Translations under genes and position numbers: made by a program
The notes under the pieces: model-generated
What the model was told of the DNA's origin: nothing
What the model saw: the letters and a program-made list of their open reading frames with translations, nothing else
Databases searched by the model: none
Shown: positions 30,601 to 45,600 of the stretch, in pieces
Layout of the letters: every line of letters begins with the position of its first letter
Numbering within the stretch: the first letter of the stretch is position 1
Assembly: GCA_024867545.1 (NCBI GenBank)
Contig: JANFNE010000033.1
Span: 62,001-126,000, forward strand
Source: Phytopythium helicoides
Lineage: Eukaryota; Oomycota; Peronosporomycetes; Pythiales; Pythiaceae
Direction of reading: 5' to 3'
Length of the DNA: 64,000 bases

Positions 30601-33600
30601 CGACTGTGCGATGCGCACTCACTATGGTGGCGATGCCCTACAAGAGCATACAATTTGGAAAGTCTTCTGGATCTGAAACAATTGATGGGTTTCAAGGCAA
30701 TTTGGCAAGTGTGGCATGGTATACTAGTGAGCTATCGGCGCGTGTGCTGCTCGACCATTTCCACGACTTCTTTGATGGAGCTATCATGGAAACGTCAAGC
30801 TCGCATAACGTTTACTCGATTCAGCTTGGATCGCGACCGGTCTCCACTGTGACGATCGATGTAATTTCAGAGGACGCGTGCTATATATTTAATGTATGTA
30901 ACACATCTGTATACCCGGCGATTGTAACGTTTACCCCCGAGAACTGGGAGCATCCTGCAAATGTCCGAGTATTGGCGACAGATGATGATTTGTTTGAAGG
31001 ATTGCATTCGTCCAACCTGCTCCATTCAGCCTCAACGTCCACAACGTTCCAGCTCGTGTCCTCTGCTAGTACGACAACACTCCATGATGGCAATAGCAAT
31101 GCTGCAACAGTTTTCAGTGTCCAGTTGATGGCATTTCTGACAGAATTCTATAGCGACTTGGTGCTCAAATGTTTATACATCAGCGATCACGTAGCCTTGG
31201 GAGACCAGCAGCAAGAACTTGACGCGTATCACAAAAATTGGTCACTACAGCATATTCAACACGAAGTTGTTGCTTCGGAGTTATTCAATGCTTCGCTAAT
31301 AATTCAGTCTACCCTTGTTTCGATTATTGACTTCACTGTTCCTGGAATTGAGTTTTCAACAAGCTCCTTGATTGTCTCAGAAGATGGAAAAGGCAATGAC
31401 TACCAAGTTGTGCTACTTTCAGAGCCAACACAAATCGTGGCAGTTATTTTAGATAGTGAGACGGATTGTTATCGGGAGTGCTTTCCGGATTCTGTGTGTC
31501 CCGCAATCGAGGGGAGCAGAGAGTGTGGAATCGGACAGAACAATAAACTGTGTAATGTTTCACTGACTCCTGAGGTGCTATACTTTTCAGGATCTAATTG
31601 GAGCATCCCACAGACGGTTCGAGTTGTTGCAATCGATGATATGCTAGATGAAGCAGACTTGCACTCGACAACTATCAAGGCTACATCGATCAGTCTCGAC
31701 CCCGTCTATCATAATCTTGATCTACCAGAAATTGCAGTATTTATCGAAGACAATGATGTAACAGACATCTCCTACTCGACAAAAAATGTCAAGCTATCTG
31801 AGAGTACCACTGCTCGTACCAATGGAACGCTTGCCAAAGCGCTTGACTTCTACACACATACAAACTACTCTCTCTCACTACTTACAGAGCCATGGGCGAA
31901 TGTTACTATTGCAATGAGCAACGAAGTCAACAAATCGTGCTATCGAGCGTGTGGATATCCTTTTGACGAAGATCGTTGTGGACTACCGCGTCAACAAAGT
32001 GTGAGTCTCGTTAAGCTCGGTACCAATTCGTCATTAGAAGAACATGCAATCACACTCACAATTCCTCGAGTGACCGAGGTACAACGAATTCAAACGAGCT
32101 GTGATCACGTCGATCAAATCTTTCGCCTTGAGCTAGCTGGAGGCTACGCTGAAGAGATCCAGGCAATTACATTCTCGTTTAATACAGAGTTTAAACGTAC
32201 CTACAGGACGAGTCGAGAGATTGATGCTGCAATCTCGTACGGACGCACGTTTCGGCTCGGTTTTACTGATCGAAATGGGAACTCTCCTCCACTCGATGGG
32301 TTTGCGTCTGCTGATGCGGTGGCTTTGGCAATTAATTCACTGCTGGGGGCTGGACAGTTCGTGCGTGTGACACAAGTTATCATGTATGAGCAGTCCGTTA
32401 TTCGGTGGACAGTTACGTTCACCAGGCTGATCGCCTCTGATCCTGTGTTCCCTCTATTGACAGTAGCAGTGACAACAGCATTTCAGGGCACACTTACAAG
32501 TAGTCGTCTTCAGGCCGCTGCAGCACCTAGTGGGACATTTGAGCTTCGCTATGGATCTTCAGATGCATCCAATGTTGGTTTAGTGGCTCCTGTAAGCGCG
32601 TCAGCTTCGGATCTCAACTCCCGTCTAAGCAATATTGATGGAGTATTCGACTCCTCAGTCTCAAGATCAATATTGAGCAACAGCTATGGCACTGCGTTTG
32701 TGATCACATTCAAGAGTGTTGCAGCGTACTTTCAGCTAGAATCGAACACTTCAGGAATAATAACTGCACCTAACGCGGCCTCTCCGGTATCGGTTAGTAT
32801 TATTCAGACACAACCTCCGGCATCTCTTGATGGCAGTTTTGTGGTTGAGTACATTAGCTCGTTTACTTCACTCAAGATTGTTAACAAGACCAATCCCATT
32901 CCGTGGAATGCTTCGGCTGCCTTTGTAGCATCTGAGGTGTCCGAGATGACTGGCCTTGGCCGAGTAAAGGTAACCAGTCAGCAACTCACACCTGAGGGTG
33001 CTCGAGCATGGATCGTAGAGTTTGCAAACAATAATGGTAACTTACCAACCATGCGGATTCGATCATCAACTTTGTTAGGGCCGTCGGCACGAGTTTCTAT
33101 CCAAACTGTGCGAGATGGTGAATCCCTAGGTGGATTTTATGTCATTCAAATGGGTGGAGAGTATAAACGCATTGATGCAACCACTAAACAAGTGTACACA
33201 GAGCTTGTTGCTCCGAAGAGCACCGCATCTTTGGTATACAACGCGTCAGCTGCAAATGTTCAAAAAGCGCTCTTAGATTTGGAGGTCACTGGTGAAACGA
33301 AAGTTACACGGCAAGATATTGACTGCGACGCGTTTGGGATCTGCAACGGCTACACGTGGTCTATCAGCTACGTGAATAGTCCGGGTAATCTTCCTCCAAT
33401 CAATGTGGAAAGCAGCATCACTGGTCGAGACGCGATTCTTACAGCAAGAACAATTGCAAATGGCACCTTCCTTGGTGGAATCTTCAGGCTTACTCTAGAA
33501 CTGCCTGATATTGATACGAACGAAGTTTTTACTGGCAGAACGTGGTGGCTGCCAGTCAATGTAAGTGCGATCGGGATGGATGAGGCACTTGAAGCATTCT

Positions 33601-36600
33601 CTTTTGTGCGCTCAAACCGCGAAGCAGAATACGACCCAGAAACTAGAGGCTGGCGTGGTATCAAATTTGACAAGGGAGTGCGCGTCTACCGTGAAGGTCC
33701 TTTCCTCGATGGAGGATATACGTGGCGTCTTGAGTGGGCGTTGGAAGACTATATTCGATTTGAGGATCTTCGCATATCGATTGATACTAGTCTAGTGACT
33801 CAAGAGACGGATCGCTTAAGTGTAGAGAGTGAATTCGCTGATGATGGTTCCGCGCGGTGTGATGCAGTCCCAAATGCCCACTTTGTAGCAAGCTCCGAAG
33901 AAGGCTCAAGCGGTTATTGTGAATATGACATTGTCAATGTGACCATCCAAGAGCGGTTTCTCTGCAACTACACGATCGAAAACCCTTGGATTGTTTTCAC
34001 CCCTCGTGATTGGTGCCTCCCACAGTCGGTAGAACTCAGTGTAGTAGATGACTGGGTCGATGAGCAGACCATTCAGAATGGCAACGTTACGTATTCGAAC
34101 GTGACGCACACCATGTTTAGCGACGATTTGCTCTACGTGAATTTTCCACCAGATCCAGTTGAGGTTGCCGCAGTTAGTGACGACGTGTCAAAAGTCCTAG
34201 TCTCAAAGAGGTTGCTTGAAGTAAGCGAAGACGGAACTCTTGTGGCAAACTATACGCTTCAGTTAAACTCAGAACCTCTTTATGACGTAAAAGTTGTTGT
34301 GTTGCCCTGGCTTAACAATAACCAGACATTATGCTACCGATTTGGATTATGCAACCTCACAATTCCTGTAGACGAGTACCTGTTTACTCCTAGTAACTGG
34401 AACGTGCCACAGCAAGTAATCGTGTTTGCGACTGACGATGACTTGGACGAATACGACGTGCATTCGACAGGAATATCACATGTTTCATATAGCGATGATA
34501 TCAAGTACAACGAGATTGCTATTCCCAAAATTGACGTGCGTGTTATTGACAATGACATGTCGGCACTACTCGTGTTAAAAACCCAGGTCAATGTCACTGA
34601 GGGTGGAGCCTACGACGAGTATTCAATTGTTTTAGCAACTGAACCATTCGCAAAAGTTACGTTGAGCATAAAAAACGTGGGTACCAAAGGCAATCTTGTT
34701 GTGCCAAGCCCAGCTCAGCTCGTATTTACCTGGCTCAATTGGAATCAAAGCCAAACTGTGCGGGTTACTGCGTTCGACGACCGCACAGAAGATCCTATGT
34801 CATCCTCGAGCTTGCTTGTACACACAATTACCTCTAATGATCTTATTTACGTCAAACTTCGAAATTTAGCTTCAGTCACAGCTTTCATCACTGATAACGA
34901 TCACTCCGGAATTGAGCTGTCTCGTCGAACATTCTCAGTTCCGGAGAGTAACTCATCCGTATTGAGCTACCGTATCCGACTGACTTCCGAGCCATGGTTT
35001 CCTGTTGTTTTCATCCCCAACGCAAACAACGGATGCTATCAGCGGTTTCTGTCAGCACCAGATATCTGTAATGTATCTATGATCACAAACCGCGTTTATT
35101 TTGGTGCAAGTAACTGGAGTAACTGGGTTGACGTAAACTTTTTAGCCGTTGACGATTGGCTCGTGGAGGCGAGTGTCCATGATGCATTGATCACGCACTC
35201 AACTCTCAGCAACGATCCTTTGTACAACGTTGCAAGTTACTCTAATCGGGGAGGAGATATTGTTGTCTCCATCGCTGATAACGATATTTCTTTTGTTAAC
35301 ATAGTGCTTCAATTACCTGGAGGAAATCGTCGGTCTTTGCTTACTGTCGCAGAAGGTGGCTTCAATGACTCTTATCGGATATCACTGGCGTCAGAGCCTT
35401 ACCAAGAAGTTCGAGTAAATTTGATACCTTCAATCCAAACCGTAACGAATATTGATACAAACGCGATCACATTAGCCCCTCAGATCGGGGTAAATTTTGG
35501 CGCCAGCACATCAATAGGAGATCCAGCGACGAGTGTTCGTAGCGTTCAACTCATATTCAACTGCTTAGACTGGATGCGCGAACGAGTTATTACCGTAATG
35601 GCTATTGATGATAAGGTTCCAGAAGTTGCAACACAGTATACATTGATCCAGCATTCTGTCACAAGCAATGATGCTAACTATAATATCTCCAACTCAACTT
35701 TGGGTATTGTGAGTGTCAACGTTTCCATTTCAGATCGGGAAATTATCTCACCTCCCGTTCCCATCGCAGCTGTCCTCGACAACTCAGGATCAAAAATTGA
35801 TGTTGCCTTCGACTCAACTGTCTACCATGCTGCTACAATGAATTATTCGATTACCTCTACCTTCAACTCTACAACCCGAATAGTTTCATACGTTGTCCGT
35901 TTAAAAAGCTTCGCTTGTAGCCTCGTATTTGACTTTTCTGCATCGTCTTACTCGCTCGGAACTGGAGCCACATGTGTTTGGATCGACTTCAAGACTCTCC
36001 GTTTGCAACTTGGATCGGGTCCGTCCATATCTCCAAAGGATAACCTTGTACTGAATTCATGCAAGTCCTTTCTGAATCAAATTTGCCAGACCGACAATGT
36101 GTTACGAGCACGGTACACTAGCCGAGCATATTCCCAAGGATCAGTAGGAGTGAGTGCTCCAACAAGCAGAATCGTCCCAGTTCCCATTTTGATGGCTCCT
36201 GACGAAGTAGGCAACTGCGGGTCATGGACAATTGATGCAACTTTATCGACAGGAGGTGGAGGCCGTGCGTTCACAAGCGCGAATTGGCTCGCTCTTCCCA
36301 TATCGCTACTGGACGTCGGATCCCTTTCAACCAACTCAGCTACTTTGCAAGCGATTGCGACATCGTACACACGCCTTAGTTCCTTGTGTGAAAAATATGC
36401 TACTGACTGGAGGACTGGAGTGTCATCTGGAATGCTCGTACCGCTGTCCGAGATTGCAGCGAGTGGGGTATCCATGCTTTCGACCATGGCGCAACTCCGG
36501 TCCGCGTGCTATATGCGCTCTAATGCACTTAATACGACTGAGACCCGATCATTGATACTCACTGTCAACAGCTCTCTAATTGAGGCAGGCACTACATACG

Positions 36601-39600
36601 TTGTTGGCTTGGGATTGGCAAATGCATTTGGAGAGCAGGCTGTACAGGTAAAGCGCATTGCTGTACTCTCTACGGTTGCACCTGTAGTATACGTAGTTGG
36701 AGACAGCTTTCTTAGTATTACAAGAACCAGCGATCCTCTCGTGCTACAAGTTGGCGCCACATCCACTTGCTCTTCGATGGATATGTCTACATTAAAATTT
36801 CGGTGGCTGTCTTCGAGCAAGCCTTCTGCTGGTGGAGCCGTCCGAACTGAGACTCTTACTGCGAGCAATACTGCAAAAGATCCGAAAACGTTTCGTTTGG
36901 TGAGAAGTATTTTGGAAGCCAACCGCCAGTACACATTTCGAGCAGAGGCGTATTTTCCTGACTCCAGCACTGACGCTGTTTCATCGGCATCTGTTGTTGT
37001 CAATGTTGATGCAAGTAATCCTGTTGTGTCGATATCGGGTGGCTCGCGATCAGTTGGAGTGAAGGAGTATCTGACACTGATTGGTAGCGCCGTCGATCCA
37101 GACAACTCAGCGGTGCCATTTCAGTATCAGTGGGTTTGCTCAGATATCACAATCGTCACTGCTCCAGTCGCCTGTTTAAACGCGCAGACGAATGCTACAC
37201 TAGATTTAAGTGCTATGCAAGGACTCAACTTCACACTTGCTCCATTCCTCCTTGCTTCAAATCGCACATTGCAATTTTCATTTACTGCCAGTAAAGCAGG
37301 AAGCTCAGCAACCGCCTCAACGATAGTCTGGACTGTGGCTATGAGTGGACCAACGGTTGCAATTACAACAGCCACAACAAGAATCAATCCGTCATCAACC
37401 TTGATGCTGGCAGCAAATGTGACATCTGAGTATCCATACACAATGAGATGGATTCAATATCAAGGAGATCTCAATATGTCGTCGTCGAGCGATGTCAATA
37501 GTGCTTTTTCATTGCCATTGACTAGCTCATCGAACTCAATCGTAAAGAACAGCTTGACTCCAGGATTAACCTATGATTTCCGTTTGGTTGCCACTGACAT
37601 CAACAATAACACAGGTTTTAGTTCGATTGTTGTCAACGTGAACACCCCGCCGACTTCAGGGACGTTAACAGTATTGCCTCGATCTGGATATGCTATTTCC
37701 GATAAATTCAGCTTGACGTGCGCACAATGGACTGATGATGCATCTGATCTACCTCTAACTTACTCGTTTGCATCTATTCCGACGAATCGTTTCGAAGCCA
37801 TTCTGGAGCAATCTTCTGATGCAGCTTCTTTGGCGGCAATTCTGGCAAAACAGACTTCTCCTTTGGTACCACCTCAGTCATCCCCGTCGGCAGCAATCAG
37901 CCTACTCCCTCCGGCACAGACGCCTGATAGCGAGAACGTGACGATCGTGGCGTTTATTACCGATTCACTTGGAGCTACCGCGGTTGCATATGATGAGGTA
38001 GAGATAATTCTACCTGCACTTGCCAAATCACAGCCAATTGCCTTTGTTTCAAGCATGTTTGACCCCTCTGCTTTGAGCAATGCTGACGGGTCGCAGAAAG
38101 TCCAGCAAGCTCTTGCAGCTGCAATGGTCATGCAATCAGCTTTCACTACATCCTCTAGCAGTAGCTGTGGAGAGTCATCCACGGCAAGCGCATGCTCTTC
38201 GCACGGGCTTTGTGACGCAAGCACGGGGAAATGCATTTGCGAAAAGGACTATCTGGGGCCTAACTGCGAATTCGAAGTTGAGCCTGTCCGGGCCATTAAT
38301 ATGGCAATTCTAGACACAGTGGCTTCCTCAGTGCTGGTGATCGATCCCACAACGTCTGCACTTTCTCAACAAGCCTTGGTTGCAAACACAATGCTGCAAG
38401 CTACACCAACTGCATTCGGAGATGAGGAATTGGTGACAGTCACATCGCTTACGGGTGATATTACAGGGAGTGCCTTTAGTTTGTCTGACACTCAAGGTTT
38501 CGTTGACTCTGCAGCAGGCACTGTAGTGTCAGTCATATCTAGTGTAGTGTCGGTTGGCTCGGTGACTAGCACTACATCTGAAGCTAATACTACATCCCGA
38601 CGTCGATTGTCAGCGGCTGAGACGTCATGTGGATCGACAAGTCCGGACAGTGCAGCGAAGCAAGCATCATACCAGAGCACTATTCAAAGCCTCCAATCGA
38701 TATCTGCACTTGCAAGCCAGAGTTTGCTCAAGGGGGAACCAGCTTCTCTCATTAGCTCTGACTATGTTGGCGTTTATTCGTCAACAGGTGACAAGCTTCG
38801 AACAGCTGATGCCGGCGGACTTGAAGTGAATCTCACTGACTTGGCACTGGAATGCCTGTCTTCCGACCTGTTTGTGAACGCTTTTTCGATGAAAACACCT
38901 ACCCACTCATCATGCTCTCTTTTCGATGCAAAGCCGTTGTCGAGATCGACAGTCGTAACAGTTCACTCTCAAAAAGCGTTCAATTCAGCAAAATTAACTA
39001 GCAGCAATGGCCGAGTTGCCTTACAATACCTTGACACGAGCAGCAATTGCGTAAAGAGAGTTATCGCTGCAAGCACAACTACACGAAGGCTTCAAGCCAG
39101 TACAGAAACTTCGACATTGTCTTGGCAGCCCTTGCTAGTCGCAAAAATCCCACACGAGCGTTCATTATCGTCCGTAGAGAAGCGTAACTTCACGACCGCC
39201 TGTCGAGTGTGGAATAGTGACTTCAACGAGTGGAGCTCCGAGATTTGCTTTAAAGACGAGACATTGAGCACGTTTGATGCTACGGTTTGCTATTGCAACG
39301 CCATCGGGAAGCTTGAGATCTTAGTAACCCTTGAGGAGACTCTAGACTTTTACGCAGTATCCAAGAATTTGTACCGCGATGATCCCGTATCCATGATACC
39401 ATCTTTCGCTATCATAGTTTTGGTCGTTGTTGGTGCGCTTGCTGGTCGCGCGGGTCAACGTTGGGATGGGCAAGGGGTTCAGAGAATGAAAGAGCTCGCT
39501 GTTAAAAAACTGAGTCGTGCGAAATGGACAGAACTGGAGTCCCGAACACAAAGTGCCCTTGTGTTTGAGGACTTCGAGACATACTGCGCTCGCAAGAAAC

Positions 39601-42600
39601 TTGAAAACACACAAGAAACAGGAATGGAGAAGACAGCAGTGACAGAGGTGACGACGGTGGCCCCATCGATATGGGTCAGATCGGGGCTAGCACCTTTAGA
39701 ACTGAGTAGCGCAACGACTGTTCCAGTTGCAGAAGCAGTCACTGATGCGTCCAAAATTGACCCTGAACTAGAGCTCCCTGATGAATCCCGTATCTTATTC
39801 GATTCTTCAAGTCTAGCTGGCCATCAATATGCACACTTAATGCTTTTATTTCGCTTATCGAATTTTGCGCTATCGGTGATCGGCTTAGTACTTTTATTCG
39901 TGGGTATCGACTTTGCATTCGTTCTTGGAAACACTACGGCAGAGTTATTGCTTTACGTTTACGGAAAGAATTTGGGCATTACTCTAGCGGTCGTCGGCGG
40001 TATTCTTATTGTAACAGGCAGTGTTGGTCAAGCAGTGGCTAGAAAGGATGGAACCAATCGAGCCCGAACCACGTACACATTTTGGCTATCACTGTTGCTA
40101 ATAGTGCAGCTAATTTTCGTCGCAGGGGCAAGCAATTACCTAGACAGCTTTCGTGATTTACCTAAGAGCATTTTTGGTACCCTGAAAAGAACGTGGGACG
40201 CAATTCCAAGAGCTATTCGAAATGATATCCAGAATATGTACGGATGCTGTGGGTTTGGGTCAGTTGATGAGGAGAGTTCATGCCCTGAAGAAGCCTTCGA
40301 AGTTTATCCACCACGAGCTTGTTTCATGGTGCTAGAAGTAAAAGCTCAGGCGATGTTCACCAGATCTTTTGCCTACCTCGAGTGGGTTTTTCTTGTGGAG
40401 ATCATATCCATTGCTATGGCGAATGTTTTGGTCAAGTGGCGAGAAATACGGCTGCTCCAGCTCGCAGGAGAGCCCGCGTCATCCGCGTCTGGAGCAAGAT
40501 CCGAAGACCGTGCAATGCTGAGCTCCCAAACGAATGTGGTCCTTCTAGCATCTCTACCTCCTGTGTACTACGTTTTCGCTTGCGTTACAGCAATCGCCTT
40601 GTTTTACGGTATAGACTTGCTCATTCCGTTGAACTTTGTGTCGAGCGAGATTGTAGCGCGGTTATTTGGACTTGAACTTGGTGCATTGCTCGTCCTTGGC
40701 GCAGTTTTTCATCTATTGATTTTAGCCAAGGGAGTTTATGCAGTACAGGCACGAGATGCTCGGGCTCTATTGTGGTTCATTGGAATCTACATTGGCTTTC
40801 TCTTCCCATGCCTTGCCACATTACAGTATTTTTCCAGTTTAGAACGTCATTTCCAACTAAACCCTGCGATCACACTTGCCATACACAATAAATTCTTGGC
40901 CATCCCACGGTCACCACTTGTCAAGCTGGAAACCTCGATGCAATGTTGTGGGTTCGTTGCAAACGCTCAAGGTACTTGCACTTTATCTATCAATCCCCTA
41001 CCAACATGTCAGGTTGGGATTGAGCATGCGCTATTGCACGGAGTATCACTTCTAAACCGACGTCTGGGGATCTTTGTGATAGTAGAGATAATTGTTATCG
41101 GTATTTCTGCTGTGCTTTGGTTCAAAATTCGGAGATTTTCTGTCCGGCCTGTTGTTGCACCAGAACCGTCAGCTCTCGAGCTCTCGCGACGGTTTGCCCC
41201 AATGACAAGAGAGGCAACATACTGGACTTTTGCTGCAAAAGGTTGCAGATATTCGATGGTGCTTATGAACTTAGTAGGGCTTATCATTGGATTCTTCATC
41301 GTCCTGGTTGGAATTGATGCGCTCACGAAGCTAAATGTTCTTCAAATCTCGTACCTTTTGATTGCATTCGATCGGCATGTGGGTATATACGTTACAGCTT
41401 TCGGTGGAGCAGTCGAAGCGTTCTCATGTGTTGGTTTACTCTCAGCTCTGTTGCGATCGAAAAAATTGCTATGGGTCTATGCTTGGGTTGCTTTAGCTCT
41501 TTTCGCAGCCTGTTTTGGCGGTCTTGGTGCTGTATACCGATCCAAATTGCTTTTGACGAGCAAAACCAAGGCTGCTCATTATTTCCTAGAGCAGATTTGG
41601 ACTGGTGCAGGCCCTGAAGTGAAGCAGTTCACACAAAACATGTTTGCATGTTGTGGATTCGATCGTATCACAGCTGCAAATGGGACAATTTCGTTCACAC
41701 ACCCAGCTGAATTTGAGTCATGGGAGCAATCGAAAGCCACAACAACCATCCGCACCTACTCAGCCACAGTGCAGAAGGATGGCGGTGAGCTTTCGACTAT
41801 TTTACCATCATCATGGATATCCCGGTCGCTCCAGGAAACAACCACGAAAGTAGTGCGATCCTTGCTCTGCCCAGAGAATGCCGATGACGGCTGCTCCGGT
41901 CCAGTACTCAAACATCTCCTCAAAATATCTGACTACGCAGTAGTTGCGCTCTTGGTCGTTGCGACGTTTGCTGTACTTACAGCGCTTTGTGCGTTCGTTG
42001 TGCTTTTACAAGTGAAATGTGTGAATACTGAAGCGAGGATCTCACATTCGGTCCGTTGGCGTCTCAAGCTTGTGCGCGTTGTGATTATGATTGTGAGTTT
42101 TGCATGCTGTTTTTCAGCTTTGACTGGTGTTTATATCGGAGTCGACATCACTGCGCAAACCGCGCTATTTAGTTCCCCGCTACTTCAGTTGCTGTTTTCT
42201 CCATCAGTTGGTGTGGCGCTCATAGCGTTTGCAAGCTTCAACTTAGCACTCAACGTGTATGTGGTTCAAGGGGCCATCAATTTCACCGTTCATCGCATCT
42301 TCATGAATGGAGTCGGGCGTGCGTTGCTGGTTTTTTCCTTGTGGATTGGTGTAGGGCTTACTGGCTATCTATCGCGATTCTCCGCATCTAGCAAGTGGAG
42401 AGAACAACTTGCCGACTACCTAGACTACCGCTGGAACACACTGTCGCCCTCAACACAGCACTCGATCGGTGTTACTTATAGCTGTTGTGGTTTTAACGAT
42501 CCAACGTTAGTGACAGGGCGAGGCGTTGTATTTGACCGGGCGCCTGTGGGCTTTGCATGCTCACTTGCAAATTCTCGCGGTTGCCGTCGAATCTTGATGG

Positions 42601-45600
42601 ATCAGGTCGGAGGCTCTTTCGGCTGGATGTTTCCGTATTTCCTCGGTATCGCCCTAGTTGAAACTTTTGCCGTAATTCTTGCAACAGCAATGGTGCGAGA
42701 GCTAATGCCACTGAAGCCGGAAGAATGGTTCCGTATCTCAAGCAGGATACACTACGCCGTCGGCAAGTTTCGTAGCGAGGCTCGTAAGACTCACATGGTC
42801 GTGTCAGTGTACTCGACATTTGATCCAAAGCTGACTCGAGTTCAGCGCGTTGTTTGCGTTCTAGCTGCGCTCACGACGACCCTTGCCATCTATACAGGAT
42901 ACTTTGCTACTCAAGGATGCTCTCGAACAGCGTTGAAAACGTGTGAGCAGCCATCGATCTGGGCGGTTCTTGGAATGGGCTTTTTGTACGGAGGTTGCGC
43001 TGGATACGCCGCGCAAACATTATGCCGTTCACTGTTTGAGCTTGTGCGGAATCGAAGTGATGATGAAACTTTAGAGACGACTGTTGCCCGACAACGCAAA
43101 GAGCGAGTGTTGCTTTTTCGCAACTTCTTCAAGCGTCGAGGTCTCAATGTCCAGTCGGCAACAGCCCACCCAAACGGAGATGCGGTTGAACCGGACGGAG
43201 AGCGTAAGAAGATCAGCCTTGGACGCGAGGTAGCGTCCACCATCGAAATCTCGCAGGCAACAACTGAGGAGCGCTGGTATAACTGGATTGTACGCTTTCT
43301 TTTTTCGCTCTTTCAACTGGGAGCACTTGTGCAGTTCGTCGTTGGTTGTGGTGTCGCGACACTAATGGTTCTTGTCATCCTTGGGTACAATGACACCTTG
43401 TACAATGTCCGTGTCGACCGGGGTCCACGAGAGTTGGTAGTCCTCGGCCTCACGATGGGACTTACGTCTGTGATCGGATGGGTTGCTGCCGACCAGCGCG
43501 GGCGTCGGTTCCGCACAAGCTGCACAGCGTTCATCGCAACTGCAGTGGCTTGCATCTTACTCGTCGTAGTCACTCTCATCGGGATCTACATGCTTTACCA
43601 AACCCTGGACGATGTACCTTCCGAAGCTGAGTTGTCGGACCAGAACTGGACAATTCGAAATACTGGCTTTAGCATCGTTCAGAGGCTAGAGCAAGCTTGG
43701 CACGCTGATTCCTCCAACTCTCTGCGCAACTCGGCGCAGCAGCGACTGCACTGCTGTGGATTTAGAAACTCCAGCGACTACGCGTACCGACCATGCCCGT
43801 CTGGAGGCGTTGTCCAAGTTGAATATCAAGCGGTACTTGTCAACGGCTCAATCGTGACAAAAACAAAGGATGAGGAACTAGACCTCGATGGCTGTCTTCC
43901 TTTGATGCTCGATCAATTCGAGCATACCGCGAATGGAATAGCTTACTTCTCTATTGTCCTTTGCACTTTACAGATGTTAATGGCTGTCAGCGCAGTTTTC
44001 CTCGCGCAAGATTTGATGGCGTCGCGTGACGCAAAGTTGAAGTTGCGTGTGCCATCGAAGATATTGCGTGATGTCAAGGCCAAACCAGATATTCACCACA
44101 CTTTCGAGAAGGTCGTGGGCCTCAAAATCGCTGCACCAGCACGCGGAAAAATTCTGTCTAGAATGCTTGCATCCAGTCTCGACAGCGTAGCTCCGCGAGT
44201 CGCTTCCGAGCTGGCCACCGTGCCACTACCTCCTCCACTAAGCGATGTACACGAGGATGAGTCAGTTGTGCGCGGGGTTAGCGCCACACAAATTCAATCG
44301 TCTTCAGGACCCAGATCGGAATCAACACCGAAGTCACTTCTAGTACCCACATTTGCACGAAGGCAAGGTGTATCAGGTTTTAGTGATGGTGACGACGAAG
44401 TTAAGCGCGTCCCGTATCCTTCCTCTGTGGTCTACGTCATATTTGCGATAACAGGCGCGTGGATTGTTGGGTTGGGGTATGCTATAGTTATTAGCTCCAC
44501 CAAGTTGGGATCGATTACTGCTTGGTATTGTTTACTTTCATGGGGTGTCGGTATCTTCTTCCAGTGGCTAATTGTTGAGCCTGGGGTGATCTTCTCCCTC
44601 ATCATCGTGACATCTCTTCGCGATTGGTGGGCAACTACCCTGGTAGCCCATTACTTGCGCCGTGGCCGAGCTGTCTTGAGGATTCAACCTGACGCAGCCA
44701 CATTAACAGCCCGATACTACGCCTCATTGAGCCTGTACGAGAGAATCCGGTACAATGCCGCAGTGCGTATCCAACGCCGCTTGATGACGCTCATAACACG
44801 ACAGAGGTTTTTGCAAAAGCGTCGAGAGCTCAAACAGCAACAACATAAACAAGTAGCTGAGCAGCGGCGAGCGATGCTGCGTAAAACCATCGAGCATTTC
44901 ACAGAAGAGGAGGTGACGGCTTTCAGCATCATATTCCGGGACGCCGACACAGCCCAACTCGGTCTAGTACCGTACACAATCATCTCCCATTCGATTTATC
45001 AGCTCGGAGTCAATGTACCGTCGTCCGTTGTCCAGCAAGCGCTGACTGAGTTCGACCCTGCCTACGCAGATCTGGTTGACTTCGAGCACTTTTTGTACGG
45101 AATGCACTGCGCTCGCGTCCACCATCAACGAGAGCAGTCTGTAAAGGTGGAAGAGCAGCGCGACATCGTCACTACGGAAGAGATCGTGAGTTCGTCTCTG
45201 CGTTATGGACCCACTGCAGACCCTCGCGCAAAGATAATTGTGAAGCGACAAAACCTGCTTCGCGAACTGAAAGAAAAGCGCGACTCGCTCACTTTCAAGC
45301 TCATGGGTAAAGTCGGGAAACTGCCTCCACTTCGGCATCAACGCAGCGCCAAAAGCGTGACCGCATCCGCACCCGACACATCCCTTGATGAAGATAATGC
45401 CGATGATATCAAACCTGTCGGAACGTACGTACTCATGCAGAACCGGAAACTTTCTCCCACAAAGCGTGCCCTGGAAGTGATCTTGAAGAAAAAGCATCGC
45501 GACGATAAACAGTCAAGCAGTGTTGTTGGAGCCCCTTTGTCTACTATCCGTGAAGCTGGTGCAAGTGCTCCTTCATCTCCAAGGAAGAAAGCAAAAGCAA

